DNA of 46,248 nt from an uncultured Bacilli bacterium (GCA_934095845.1 CAKOKS010000008.1:1-46248), one strand, 5' to 3'. Positions 16,935-25,517 are shown, numbered from the stretch's first letter. Notes: generated by a model from the sequence alone, not told the origin. Numbers and translations are program-made.

Positions 16935-17314
16935 TCACTTTTTTTCATTTTATCAATATTTACTTCATTTTTATGTATTTTCTCTATTTTTTCATTAATC
17001 CAAATTGGTAAGTGATGTTTTAGTGGAGAAAACCCGCGTACAGATTCTTTTACTAAAGAATCATCATTTTCTCGATAATTCAGGTCTTTAACGGACAACA
17101 CGCATTTTTTTGTATCATTATCTATAGTTAAAATTTCTACGAATATTTGCTCTCCAATTTGAGCGCATTCGGTAATATCTTTTACAAATCCATCTTTTAT
17201 TTCTGAAATGTGGATAAGTCCACAATAATTGTTTTCTAATTTAACAAAAATGCCATAATTTTCTACGCCCGTTACAGTTCCTTTAACAACACTACCGACT
17301 TTAAAGTCTTCCAT
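16931..17314 (-). CDS. S1 RNA-binding domain protein (GSP13/CvfD-like)
   Basis: A 127-residue protein with one S1 domain (about 5-78): VGSVVKGTVTGVENYGIFVKLENNYCGLIHISEI, then IGEQIFVEILTIDNDTKKCVLSVKDLN. A short charged tail follows. This is the layout of Bacillus general stress protein 13 (YugI) and pneumococcal CvfD, RNA-binding regulators of translation that can associate with ribosomes. The exact role here is inferred from family. It lies directly upstream of the tRNA array. Confidence 0.88.
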   Translation of the reverse strand: MEDFKVGSVVKGTVTGVENYGIFVKLENNYCGLIHISEIKDGFVKDITECAQIGEQIFVEILTIDNDTKKCVLSVKDLNYRENDDSLVKESVRGFSPLKHHLPIWINEKIEKIHKNEVNIDKMKKSD

Positions 17315-17402
17315 AACGCACCTCTTTTACATTATAACAGATATTATTTACTTTGTAAAAAAAATCGTATATAATTTTCTTAGTTGAAAGGGCAATGTTA
17401 AA

Positions 17403-17636
17403 ATGAACAATGAAACAGACAAAATAATTGAAGTTATCAATCAATTAAGACCATTTTTAAACTCAGAAGGCGGAGACATCGAATTTATTAAATATGATGA
17501 TGGATTTGTATATGTTAAATTATATGGAGCATGCATGATGTGTGAATACAAAGATTTTACTATTCAAGATAACATTTTTGAAGCAATTAAAGCAGAAGTA
17601 CCAGATGTCAAAGGTGTAATTAACGTAGAATTATAA
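17403..17636 (+). CDS. NifU-like C-terminal domain protein (YutI-like Fe-S scaffold)
   Basis: A 77-residue protein consisting only of the NifU C-terminal domain: RPFLNSEGGDIEFI at the N-terminus and the cluster-ligating C-x2-C (GACMMCEY, about residues 48-51), ending VINVEL. Such proteins carry or deliver Fe-S clusters. Bacillus YutI has the same size and sits near yutH, yutD and yunB, homologues of which lie just downstream here. Its stop overlaps the end of the converging gene by 6 bp. Confidence 0.88.
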   Translation: MNNETDKIIEVINQLRPFLNSEGGDIEFIKYDDGFVYVKLYGACMMCEYKDFTIQDNIFEAIKAEVPDVKGVINVEL

Positions 17637-18524
17637 ATTGTTGAGCCATTCTATTTGGGGAACTACATTATAATCTAAATATTCTTTGAAAACATCTTGA
17701 ATATATTGGAGGTATTCCTTACTTTTTATTACTATCTTATTCACCTTTTGTTTAATAGCCTCATTTTCTATATTTTCTGATATAATGTAATCTTCAAATA
17801 TATCAAAATAATACGTTGGATAAAGAACTCTTGCATAAGTGATTAACAAATCATTTTCTGTGCGAATATTTTGTTTTAAAATACCACGTATTTTTTTTAT
17901 GTCATGAAATTCAGACTCAAAATAATAGGACTTTATGTAACCAGCAATATCACGAACATAATAATCAATAGTTAAATTTGTAGGATCATAATAATTGATA
18001 TAATAATTAGGATAATAAATTCTTTTATGAGTAATAAATTTTTTACCATTGATATCATTTTTTTCAGCTAATAACATTAGTTGAATGGCATTTTCTGCCA
18101 AACCAGAAAAATAGTTAAAAGAACAAATCAGTTCACTTTTTCCATATCCAAAATTACTTATTTGCTCTTTATAATAATCAACTTTTTTAATCCATAAATC
18201 GCTTGTCAAATTGTCATTTATATAATTACTATCAATAAGGTCAAAACTAGCATCTTTATTTTTTTGAGAATTTTTAATTAACATTAGCACATATTTGTTT
18301 TTTTCGATTTCTGTTATAATTTGATTTTCACGATTACTAACTATTTCCATATACTCATCTTTTTGCTGTTTTACAAAATTATACATTGCTATGAAATTTT
18401 CATCAGCATCATATATTTTTTTTAATATATAAATTTTATTTTGTGAGATTATTACAAAAAAATTTTGATGTTCTGATATCTGTTCAATTGATAAATCGTA
18501 AAAAAATTTGATTTTTGTTTTCAT
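17631..18524 (-). CDS. CotS/YutH-like spore coat kinase-fold protein
   Basis: A 297-residue soluble protein. The N-terminus has strand-rich features of a kinase-fold small lobe (FVIISQNKIYILKKI); the middle holds SGLAENAIQLMLLAEK and YVRDIAGYIKSYYF, and the C-terminus LLITYARVLYPTYYFDIFEDY. This order (active-site-less aminoglycoside-kinase-like fold, then a RxLYPxYYF segment) resembles YutH/CotS-type spore proteins. The match is from recall and moderate, but the neighbours (YutD, YunB, NifU-like) support it. Confidence 0.55.
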   Translation of the reverse strand: MKTKIKFFYDLSIEQISEHQNFFVIISQNKIYILKKIYDADENFIAMYNFVKQQKDEYMEIVSNRENQIITEIEKNKYVLMLIKNSQKNKDASFDLIDSNYINDNLTSDLWIKKVDYYKEQISNFGYGKSELICSFNYFSGLAENAIQLMLLAEKNDINGKKFITHKRIYYPNYYINYYDPTNLTIDYYVRDIAGYIKSYYFESEFHDIKKIRGILKQNIRTENDLLITYARVLYPTYYFDIFEDYIISENIENEAIKQKVNKIVIKSKEYLQYIQDVFKEYLDYNVVPQIEWLNNL

Positions 18525-18545
18525 ATTACACTATATTAATATAAA

Positions 18546-18570
18546 CAAAAAAAAGAACTTAAAAGTTCTT
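18546..18570 (-). terminator. terminator of the 401-residue protein gene
   Basis: The perfect 8-bp stem AAGAACTT/AAGTTCTT (18553-18560 / 18563-18570), followed on the minus strand by eight T, sits immediately after the stop. Confidence 0.85.
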
Positions 18571-19776
18571 CTAAGCTACAAATTTAAAAATATTAGCATC
18601 ACTATTCAAAGTTGACGGGCTTAAACCTTCCATTGAAAAATTGTTATCATTTTTTCCAACAAAATTATCTGGCATTACAACAGGATCAGGTTGATTATTA
18701 TTAAAAGCTTGAACCGGTGGTTCTTCTTGAGGTACATTTGGACTCGCAACATAGCTTTGTTCTAATGGAGCATCATCCTTTTTCTCTACAAAAAAGTTTT
18801 GATCCGCTTCACTAAATGAGGGAAAAACTGGTTGATTTATAATTGGTTCAGAGTAATCGGGAGCAGTTGTATCATTTAAAGGTTGTTTTTCTGGAACTGT
18901 TTCTTGTACACTCGGCTCATTTACTAAAGCTTCATTATTTAAAGTCTCAGAATTTGTAATCGAATTATTCGTTTCCACTTTTTCTTTATTTTTTTGAAAA
19001 TCAATATATCTTTTTATAATACTAATAGAATTTTCCAATTCTTCAATGCTAGGGCATTCAGGGCTTTCTTTAGAATCTACTTTTAATTCTTCAGATAACT
19101 CGTTATCTTCAGTCACAGGCACTGTAGTATTTTCTTTAGGGTCTGTAGTAGGCACTGTTTGAGTAATATCATAACTTTCATCTGCAAGAAGTGAAGGAGT
19201 TGGAGCACTCATATTTTCCTCTTTTGCTTCTAATGAATGTTCAGTTTCTTGAACAGAAGAAGCTGAAATTGATTCTCCTGTTATCACACCTGTACTATTT
19301 TCAAAAGCAGATTCTACGTTTTCAACATTATTACCAATGGCATTAACAGCAGGTTCATTCTCAATTGTTTGGGTTGGTATAATAGGTTCACTAACTTCAC
19401 TAACATCTTGTTGAGTGTCCACTATATCACTTTGATTATTAATATGGCTTAACATACTAGATTGTTTTTTTATAGCATCTTTAAATTGAATTGGTATAGC
19501 ATATGCTTTGCCTTGTAAACTTTCAGTGTTTAAATTTGCTCCATCCAAAATTGTAATATTATTTAAATTTCCGTTTGCTAAACTAGATATTGCACTTTTA
19601 ACCTCATTATGTAATTCATCGGACATTTTCGTAATTTTTACCGCATTATTATCATCAAATTCTGCCGCATATATCTTTAAAAAATCGTTTCTTCCATTAT
19701 AAGGCTCATTCAAAGTATATAGCAGTACATTACTTCCGCTTTGATTTAATTTCATATACACTAATTGTTCTATCAT
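18571..19776 (-). CDS. hypothetical protein with a long acidic, low-complexity tail
   Basis: A 401-residue protein, not recognised. Residues about 1-105 look folded (alternating strands and helices: VYMKLNQSGSNVLLYTLNEP, FLKIYAAEF, AYAIPIQFKDAI). From about 110 to the end it is rich in Glu, Ser, Pro, Asn, Thr and Val, with recurring PTQT/PVTE/VQE-type fragments but no exact repeat, so it is probably disordered. There is no signal peptide. It sits between the YutH-like and YutD genes. A scaffold role at a surface such as the spore coat is only a guess. Confidence 0.65.
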   Translation of the reverse strand: MIEQLVYMKLNQSGSNVLLYTLNEPYNGRNDFLKIYAAEFDDNNAVKITKMSDELHNEVKSAISSLANGNLNNITILDGANLNTESLQGKAYAIPIQFKDAIKKQSSMLSHINNQSDIVDTQQDVSEVSEPIIPTQTIENEPAVNAIGNNVENVESAFENSTGVITGESISASSVQETEHSLEAKEENMSAPTPSLLADESYDITQTVPTTDPKENTTVPVTEDNELSEELKVDSKESPECPSIEELENSISIIKRYIDFQKNKEKVETNNSITNSETLNNEALVNEPSVQETVPEKQPLNDTTAPDYSEPIINQPVFPSFSEADQNFFVEKKDDAPLEQSYVASPNVPQEEPPVQAFNNNQPDPVVMPDNFVGKNDNNFSMEGLSPSTLNSDANIFKFVA

Positions 19777-19779
19777 ATT

Positions 19780-20058
19780 TTATTTCTTCCCTTCTACCTT
19801 TTTCAATAAAAAATATCTACATCCATATGCGCAATTTTGTTCAATATATTTCTTTAAATTTTTAATATCATTAATCTTTGATACGTTTTTATTAGTCGAA
19901 TCATAAAAACCTTTTAATCTTAATTTTCCATAGGCCCAGTCACCAAATATGTAATCATAGCAACTAAAATAATCGGTTAATTTTTCATTTAAAATTTCTT
20001 CATTGTATCCATCTTTATAATTTTCAACTAATTCATAATTATTTTCTATAAAAGTCAT
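19780..20058 (-). CDS. YutD family protein
   Basis: A 92-residue protein of the YutD family, conserved in Bacilli with unknown function. Diagnostic segments are YELVENYKDGYNEE, YDYIFGDWAYGKLRLKGFY and NCAYGCRYFLLKK. Two ATGs are possible; I prefer 20058 because GGAGG is 9 nt upstream, whereas the ATG at 20064 is only 3 nt away and overlaps the upstream stop (ATGA). Either way it is coupled to the preceding gene. Confidence 0.85.
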   Translation of the reverse strand: MTFIENNYELVENYKDGYNEEILNEKLTDYFSCYDYIFGDWAYGKLRLKGFYDSTNKNVSKINDIKNLKKYIEQNCAYGCRYFLLKKVEGKK

Positions 20059-20060
20059 TG

Positions 20061-20882
20061 TCATTTTCCTCCAAGTACAGCAATAATAATAAATCCTATC
20101 ATAAGTTCTGTTGCAGCTATACTAAGTAGCATAATTTTATCAACAAATCCGCTTCCTGAAGACAAATATAAATTATATTTTTTAAAAAAGCCAATTTTTT
20201 CATAATTATAATTATTTCTACTTTTTTCATCCTCAATACACTTATTGACCTTACTAATTTCCTCGGGAGATAGACATGCAATCGTTCGGATGTCATAACC
20301 ATATTTATTATATTCTTCTCTTGATAACAAATCAGGATTTAAGCCAATCATATTCATTTGAGTATTAGTCAAATTTTCTTTAGTATTTAACCAATATTTA
20401 TTAACAATACCTTTATTTCCCACATTTGTTAAATTATTATAATCTAGGTGATTAGAAAATATATTATCCAATGCTTTTATCTCATTTGAATTTAACGTTC
20501 TACATTTAGATTTTCTCTTAAGCATTTCAATTAATATTTTTTCAATTTCTTCAATAATACCCTCAGCTTTTTGCTCAGACTTATATTCCTCCATGAAATC
20601 ATAATATTTTTGCATATAAGAAATAAATCTTTTTAAATCATAATCGCGTAAATCATACATGAGCAAATTGCACTCAAAAGCTCTTTCATTATCTATTTTG
20701 TAAGGGAATAGAATGCTTTTTTCACCATAAATTATACATAAAGCACCGATGACTATCATTTCAAATCTATACATTTTGCTATAATGTTCTCCATTTAAAT
20801 GAGCAATATATGATTGAATTCCCATTTCTATGGCAGGATTTATAAAGTATTTATCTTGATATATGTCCATCATATGCTTCAC
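20061..20882 (-). CDS. hypothetical tail-anchored protein
   Basis: A 273-residue protein, not recognised. It is mostly helical and charged, with one hydrophobic segment at the very C-terminus (about 249-270, IMLLSIAATELMIGFIIIAV), which suggests a tail-anchored membrane protein with the bulk in the cytoplasm. It overlaps the YutD gene by 4 bp and lies after yunB, so it may share the same programme. Confidence 0.65.
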   Translation of the reverse strand: MKHMMDIYQDKYFINPAIEMGIQSYIAHLNGEHYSKMYRFEMIVIGALCIIYGEKSILFPYKIDNERAFECNLLMYDLRDYDLKRFISYMQKYYDFMEEYKSEQKAEGIIEEIEKILIEMLKRKSKCRTLNSNEIKALDNIFSNHLDYNNLTNVGNKGIVNKYWLNTKENLTNTQMNMIGLNPDLLSREEYNKYGYDIRTIACLSPEEISKVNKCIEDEKSRNNYNYEKIGFFKKYNLYLSSGSGFVDKIMLLSIAATELMIGFIIIAVLGGK

Positions 20883-20946
20883 CTACTATTACATAATAAC
20901 ACATAACAAACAAATAATCTAGTATTACTAATTATGAAATATATAT

Positions 20947-21654
20947 TTAATTTTCTATTGTAGCTGATTTTTGAAATAAAGAACCACCATAAATACTTGG
21001 TACTGTACCATTAATTAATTTACTACCTAATTCTAGTTTATATTGTGCATTTTTCTTTTTGATGTCATATGGCACAATCATTTTTTGTTCAAGGTCAATT
21101 ATTAAAGTTACTTTTATCATAGCATTATTTATTCCATAATTTTGTACAGTCGTTTCAATAGTTCCTAATACATGTTCATAAAAGCTGACTTTAACAGGTA
21201 TTTTAGGTCCTAAAGAAGAAAACAAAGTTCCATTACTAGACATTCCAAGAGGTATAAGCAAATACAAATTATTTTTAAAAGCTTTTAATTCTCTACTATT
21301 ACTGAAATTTTTTATATCTCCCTGTTCCAATAGAAAAATTGAATCTTGTATTTTTTTTACAATTTCACTCATCAATTCGTAACTATAATTGTAATTTATA
21401 TCAGTCATTAATATTTCATCATTTTTGTTTTTGGTAACATTTATTAATTTATTTAAATCAGCATTTACTGGAATTATATTTTTTTTAATATATAAAGTTG
21501 TAATTTCCTCTAATTTAGAAGAAGCAATATCAACTATTTTAGGACTTATATTTTTATTATAGTTAAACATTAGAAAGAATACTAAAAACATTATAAGGCA
21601 AAGTTGAACATCTAATTTTATTTTATGTTTATTTTTTACTCTAAATCTTTTCAT
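20947..21654 (-). CDS. yunB: YunB-like sporulation protein
   Basis: A 235-residue membrane-anchored protein. After a basic N-terminus there is one membrane segment (about 15-33). The outer part carries the YunB hallmarks: KLINVTKNKNDEILMTDINY, LLIPLGMSSNGTLFSSLGPKIPVKV, VQNYGINNAMIKV and ending NGTVPSIYGG. In Bacillus YunB is made in the mother cell under SigE and is needed for efficient sporulation. Spore formation by this organism is an inference supported by cwlJ and cotF-like genes. A clear Shine-Dalgarno sequence is not visible. Confidence 0.85.
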   Translation of the reverse strand: MKRFRVKNKHKIKLDVQLCLIMFLVFFLMFNYNKNISPKIVDIASSKLEEITTLYIKKNIIPVNADLNKLINVTKNKNDEILMTDINYNYSYELMSEIVKKIQDSIFLLEQGDIKNFSNSRELKAFKNNLYLLIPLGMSSNGTLFSSLGPKIPVKVSFYEHVLGTIETTVQNYGINNAMIKVTLIIDLEQKMIVPYDIKKKNAQYKLELGSKLINGTVPSIYGGSLFQKSATIEN

Positions 21655-21668
21655 ACTTAATTTTATGA

Positions 21669-21695
21669 AAAAAAAAGAAATGTATAAGCATTTCT
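21669..21695 (-). terminator. terminator of the 273-residue coiled-coil protein gene
   Basis: The stem AGAAATG/CATTTCT (21676-21682 / 21689-21695) with a 6-nt loop, followed on the minus strand by eight T, overlaps the stop codon at 21694. Confidence 0.8.
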
Positions 21696-22515
21696 AATTA
21701 AATAAACCTAAATCAAGTATATTATTACAAATATAAACGGCACCAAATATTAAAACTATGATTACTATAAATATTATAATTTTTATAATTAAAGTACCCT
21801 TATCAGTTACTGAAATATCAGTAAAATCCATTTGATGTTTATATTCATCATCAGTATTTATTTTTTCTATTTTTATACTAGTGTCAGTTTGATCTAAAAC
21901 TTCTTTTTTTTCTTCATTTTTAGGAATTTCTTTTTTCTCAGATAAATCGCTTAATAAATCTAAATTAGAAGATATTTCTTCTTTTGTATACTCCTTATTA
22001 CCGTTTTTATTACATAGTTCTAGTTGTGTTATAGTATTTATCAGATTCATTAAATTTTGTTCTTCTTCTTTACGACGAAGATTTTCAGGTTCTGTCACTT
22101 TCTTTAATTCTAAATCTAAATTATTTAAAATTTCATATTGAGTATCACGAACTTTCTTTAATCTTTCTTTTGTATAATCAACATTTTTACCAAGTTTTGC
22201 TTTTTTTAATATGGCATTTATATCATATTCTTTAGTGTCTTCGTCTATATTGATTTCTCTTTCCTCAAAAGTATCTGGAATTTCGATGCTTTTTCTTTTA
22301 GGTGAATTAGCACTATATCTATCATCTAAATATTTTTTTACATTACCAACATTTATAACATCATCAGCATCACTGCTTATAACAGACATATTAGAGTTAA
22401 CATCAAATTCGGTAATCATGCTATTTTTTACATCATCATAAAGGGTAGAATTTTTTTGTGTTCTACTTTTAAATTCTTTATTACCATTATTATATCTATC
22501 CATTCTTGATTGCAT
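21694..22515 (-). CDS. hypothetical coiled-coil, tail-anchored protein
   Basis: A 273-residue protein, not recognised. It is strongly charged with probable coiled coil (about 100-200: AILKKAKLGKNVDYTKERLK, LRRKEEEQNLMNLINTITQ) and one C-terminal membrane segment (about 243-265). This topology places most of the protein in the cytoplasm. It is the first gene before yunB on the same strand but is separated from it by a terminator. Confidence 0.65.
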   Translation of the reverse strand: MQSRMDRYNNGNKEFKSRTQKNSTLYDDVKNSMITEFDVNSNMSVISSDADDVINVGNVKKYLDDRYSANSPKRKSIEIPDTFEEREINIDEDTKEYDINAILKKAKLGKNVDYTKERLKKVRDTQYEILNNLDLELKKVTEPENLRRKEEEQNLMNLINTITQLELCNKNGNKEYTKEEISSNLDLLSDLSEKKEIPKNEEKKEVLDQTDTSIKIEKINTDDEYKHQMDFTDISVTDKGTLIIKIIIFIVIIVLIFGAVYICNNILDLGLFN

Positions 22516-22622
22516 GATATCACCTTACTAAGTAAATTTTATCATAATATGTCGAATTTGAAAACTAGTGTTGTTTTTTTTTTAATTTACTTGTATAATT
22601 TTCATTGGAAATGAGGCTTTTT

Positions 22623-22967
22623 ATGAAAAATATTGAAGTTAATAAGAATTTATGTATTGGCTGTGGTGCTTGTGTTGCTATATGTCCACAAAATTTTGAT
22701 TTTGATGATGATGGCTTAAGTACTGTAATAAATGATACGGTTACAAAAGAAGCTGTAGAAGCATCGGAAGTTTGTCCAGTATATGCAATAAAAATAAATA
22801 CTGCAATTGAAAAAAATACTGAAAAAAATGTTAAATCTGAAGAAAAATGTGCTTGTGAATGTGATTCTAAAGAAAATAAAGAATCCGAAGAAGAAAAAGA
22901 AAATGATGATTCTGAATGTTGTGGCGGTTGTCATTGTTGTAACGGAACTTGTTGTGAAGGATGCTAA
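22623..22967 (+). CDS. single-cluster ferredoxin with a cysteine-rich C-terminal tail
   Basis: A 114-residue protein. Residues 1-58 are a [4Fe-4S] ferredoxin: Cys11, Cys14 and Cys17 (CIGCGAC) with Cys51-Pro, plus Cys21, which in related single-cluster ferredoxins can form a disulfide. A Glu/Lys linker leads to a tail with eleven cysteines (CACEC, then CC, C, CC, CC and a final C among Gly/His/Glu), resembling a metallothionein-like metal-binding region. I start at the ATG at 22623, which has GAGG 5 nt upstream. It has no neighbours that identify its redox partner. Confidence 0.85.
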   Translation: MKNIEVNKNLCIGCGACVAICPQNFDFDDDGLSTVINDTVTKEAVEASEVCPVYAIKINTAIEKNTEKNVKSEEKCACECDSKENKESEEEKENDDSECCGGCHCCNGTCCEGC

Positions 22968-22968
22968 A

Positions 22969-23016
22969 AGAGGACTCTAAATTGTATATTTTTATACTTT
23001 TTAGAATCCTTTTTTA
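22969..23016. terminator. bidirectional terminator between ferredoxin and trmL
   Basis: AGGACTCTAAA (22971-22981) faces TTTAGAATCCT (about 23000-23010) around an 18-nt loop. TTTTTT follows on the plus strand and CTCTTTT on the minus strand. It serves the two converging genes. Confidence 0.75.
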
Positions 23017-23526
23017 TTTGCTTTCTTCTATAAAATATTTACTTTTATGTGGTTCATCCCTTAATAAATCATTATAATTTTGTTGTCTTAGGGCTTCATA
23101 AACAACTATTGCCACTGTATTAGATAGATTTAGAGCTCTTACATTATCTGTCATAGGTAAGCGCATACATCTATCTATATGAGGTTTTAATAATTCTGGT
23201 GGTATTCCAGTTGATTCTTTTCCGAAAACAAAATATATATTTTCTTCACTATTAGAATAATCAAAATCCGTATGTGGTTTATGACCATATCTTGTTAAAT
23301 AATAAAATTCACCTTTATTCTTTTCATAAAATTCATCTATGTTCTCATATACTGTATAATCACATTTATCAATGTAGTTAACCCCACTTCTTCTTATATA
23401 TTTTTCATCTAAAGAAAATCCTAGTGGTTTTATTAAATGTAATTTGGAATTTGTGGCAACACATGTTCTCATAATATTCCCAGTATTACCTGGAATTTCT
23501 GGTTCAAATAAAACAATATTAATCAT
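23014..23526 (-). CDS. trmL: tRNA (cytidine/uridine-34 2'-O)-methyltransferase
   Basis: A 170-residue SPOUT-class methyltransferase that methylates the wobble ribose of tRNA-Leu. It has the family signatures PEIPGNTGNIMRTC (about 10-23), FGKESTGIPPELL (motif 2) and MTDNVRALNLSNTVAIVVYEALRQ (motif 3, the knotted SAM site). Length is typical of TrmL (formerly CspR/YibK). Ribosome site AAGGAGG. Confidence 0.94.
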   Translation of the reverse strand: MINIVLFEPEIPGNTGNIMRTCVATNSKLHLIKPLGFSLDEKYIRRSGVNYIDKCDYTVYENIDEFYEKNKGEFYYLTRYGHKPHTDFDYSNSEENIYFVFGKESTGIPPELLKPHIDRCMRLPMTDNVRALNLSNTVAIVVYEALRQQNYNDLLRDEPHKSKYFIEESK

Positions 23527-23538
23527 ATTATCCTCCTT

Positions 23539-23561
23539 AAAAAAAGCAAGTTTAACTTGCT
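23539..23561 (-). terminator. terminator overlapping the stop of the thioredoxin-like gene
   Basis: A perfect 8-bp stem AGCAAGTT/AACTTGCT with a 1-nt centre (23545-23561), followed on the minus strand by seven T. The stop codon at 23552 lies inside the hairpin. Confidence 0.75.
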
Positions 23562-24058
23562 AATCCACTATCTTGTATGTAATTTTTAAAAACATCTACA
23601 TTTAAAGTGTTTTTTCTTGAGTCTACCATTTTAACAAAACTACCATCCTTATAAAATATAACAGCCGGTAATTTTTCAATAGCATTTTCACCTTTTAAAC
23701 CAAGTGACTTATTTATATTCTTCAAATAATCAGCATCATTTACATAATCTTTTAAATCTAAATACATCACATTATCTAACAAGTTTACTTTTTTTAAATA
23801 CTTTTCTATTTCTTTTTCTTTTTTATGTACAACTTGATCATTAGTATAACTAATTACTAAAAATGTATCAGCATTAATTTCTTTCATAGCGTTTTTAATG
23901 TCGCCATTTAAAATTTGATTTGTTGCTAATGGACTTACATCTATATTATCTCGATCAGTTTTAACAAATACATTTACTAAAGAAAAGGCTGCACAAACAA
24001 TTAAAATTATTATACCAATTATAAATATATAATGTCTCCTCTTTTTTTTGTTCTTCAT
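23552..24058 (-). CDS. membrane-anchored thioredoxin-fold-like protein without CxxC
   Basis: A 168-residue protein with a basic N-terminus (KNKKKRRH), one membrane segment (about 10-30) and an external domain with thioredoxin-like order: FLVISYTNDQ, LDNVMYLDL, LGLKG, then the cis-proline-like strand LPAVIFYKDGSFV. The redox CxxC is absent, so I expect a binding rather than oxidoreductase role. Family assignment is tentative. Confidence 0.65.
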   Translation of the reverse strand: MKNKKKRRHYIFIIGIIILIVCAAFSLVNVFVKTDRDNIDVSPLATNQILNGDIKNAMKEINADTFLVISYTNDQVVHKKEKEIEKYLKKVNLLDNVMYLDLKDYVNDADYLKNINKSLGLKGENAIEKLPAVIFYKDGSFVKMVDSRKNTLNVDVFKNYIQDSGLAS

Positions 24059-24140
24059 AGACTCACCCTAATTGTATTTTAGCAAAATAATCAAATTTAC
24101 ACAATATTATCTTTAATTTTACATCCTTAGTTTACAAATA

Positions 24141-24998
24141 TTATAATGGATTTACGTGAATTACCGTCAAATAGACTTCATCTAATGCTGATATTTGTTT
24201 TTCTAATTGGTTGGCTATCTCATGGCTTTCAAATGTTGTTAAATTTCCATCAACAAATATAGTAACTGATATCTGATATTGATACCCTATTGGAGTTGAA
24301 TTAAAATGGTTCATTTTTTTTACAGATTCACAATTGCTAATAATATCTTCTATTTTCTTTCTTAAATTATCATCCATACTTTTATCCATTAACACATCAT
24401 ATGCATTTTTAAATAATTTAGCACCAACAAAGAATATCCATCCTGATACTAAAATACCTACTATGGAATCTACAAAATAAATTTTATTCATTGCGAATAT
24501 TGCAGCAAGTAAGTTCAGTGTTGTTAAGACACAGTCATTGCGATGATCACTAGCATTTGCATTTAGCAAAAGATTATTATACTTTTTAGCTAACTTTATA
24601 GTGTATAAGTACATACAAAATTTTACAACAATGGTAATTAAACAAACATATAATAAACCTATTGAAAAATGATAACTTTGTTCCCAAAAAAGTGATTTTA
24701 CTGATGATATAATCATTTTTACTGAAAAGTAAATCATAATTATACTTATTAAAAGTGAGAAAATATACTCCGCTTTACCATGGCCAAGATTATGGTCATC
24801 ATCAGCTTCTTTTGAAGCAATTCGATTTCCAATAAATGTCATAACAGATGAAACAATGTCACCTGCTGAATTTAATGCATCAGAAATCATTGCTTGAGAA
24901 TTGGTAAGAAATCCAATTATTGATTTTATAATTAACAAGAATATATTTCCGCTAATACCTACTATACTTGCAATTTTTGCATCTCTATATCTTTCCAT
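24141..24998 (-). CDS. cation diffusion facilitator, probably Mn2+ efflux type
   Basis: A 285-residue CDF transporter with six predicted membrane segments in the first 205 residues and a cytoplasmic C-terminal dimerisation domain. The transport-site residues are Asn43 and Asp47 in the second segment (DALNSAGD) and Asp151 and Asp155 in the fifth (SDHRND). An N-D-D-D site is the arrangement described for manganese exporters such as MntE, whereas zinc exporters have His in the fifth segment. Metal choice is therefore inferred. Stand-alone gene. Confidence 0.9.
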   Translation of the reverse strand: MERYRDAKIASIVGISGNIFLLIIKSIIGFLTNSQAMISDALNSAGDIVSSVMTFIGNRIASKEADDDHNLGHGKAEYIFSLLISIIMIYFSVKMIISSVKSLFWEQSYHFSIGLLYVCLITIVVKFCMYLYTIKLAKKYNNLLLNANASDHRNDCVLTTLNLLAAIFAMNKIYFVDSIVGILVSGWIFFVGAKLFKNAYDVLMDKSMDDNLRKKIEDIISNCESVKKMNHFNSTPIGYQYQISVTIFVDGNLTTFESHEIANQLEKQISALDEVYLTVIHVNPL

Positions 24999-25080
24999 AG
25001 AAAGACCTCTTTTCCTTAAAATATTTTTTTAAATGTATATATTTTTTTATTTTGTGCAACATAATATTGGAGGGATAATT

Positions 25081-25266
25081 ATGACACAAAAAGAATTATG
25101 TTATATCGAAGATTTATATAATCATGAAGTATTAACTTCACAAGTTATTATGAATTATTTAGAACAATTAGATAGTAAAGATTATGAGGGCTTTATGAAC
25201 AAATTATTAAATAATTATGATAAATTAATTTCAAACCTAAAAAAAGTATTGGAGGGTGAATGTTAA
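25081..25266 (+). CDS. small protein translationally coupled to the CotF-like gene
   Basis: A 61-residue, mainly helical acidic protein (TQKELCYIEDLYNHEVL..., KKVLEGEC). I start at 25081 because GGAGGG lies 8 nt upstream. It is joined to the next gene by TAATG, so the two are co-translated. The helix pattern resembles the first helices of CotF-type proteins, suggesting a pair of related helical subunits; this is inference. Confidence 0.7.
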   Translation: MTQKELCYIEDLYNHEVLTSQVIMNYLEQLDSKDYEGFMNKLLNNYDKLISNLKKVLEGEC

Positions 25267-25517
25267 TGAAAGATAAATATATATTTGAAAATATACTATC
25301 ATTAACAAAAAGTTTAATTACAATAAGTGTTAATGGTACAATTGAATCAAGTAATCCTAAAATAAAGAGTTTCTTTAACGATTCACTTGATGAACTCTTA
25401 AAAATGCAAAAAGACATTTTTGATAAAATGGAGCAAGAAAAATTTTATAATATTGCAAATGTTAAAAAAACTGATATTGCTAAAATAGCAACTAAAATAT
25501 GTGATGATAATAATTAA
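25266..25517 (+). CDS. CotF-like spore coat protein
   Basis: An 83-residue helical protein of the coat F family. The diagnostic block is LSLTKSLITISVNGTIESSNPKIKSFFNDSLDELLKMQKDIFDKM, followed by the short KFYN segment. CotF in Bacillus is a spore coat protein; clostridia carry several short paralogues. I use the ATG at 25266, which overlaps the upstream stop and has GGAGGG 9 nt away. A terminator overlaps its own stop. Confidence 0.82.
   Translation: MKDKYIFENILSLTKSLITISVNGTIESSNPKIKSFFNDSLDELLKMQKDIFDKMEQEKFYNIANVKKTDIAKIATKICDDNN

Noticed and set aside
25033..25080. A CATAATAT SigE-like -10 box before the CotF-like pair
   Set aside because: It lies directly against the ribosome site, so transcription from it would remove the Shine-Dalgarno sequence.
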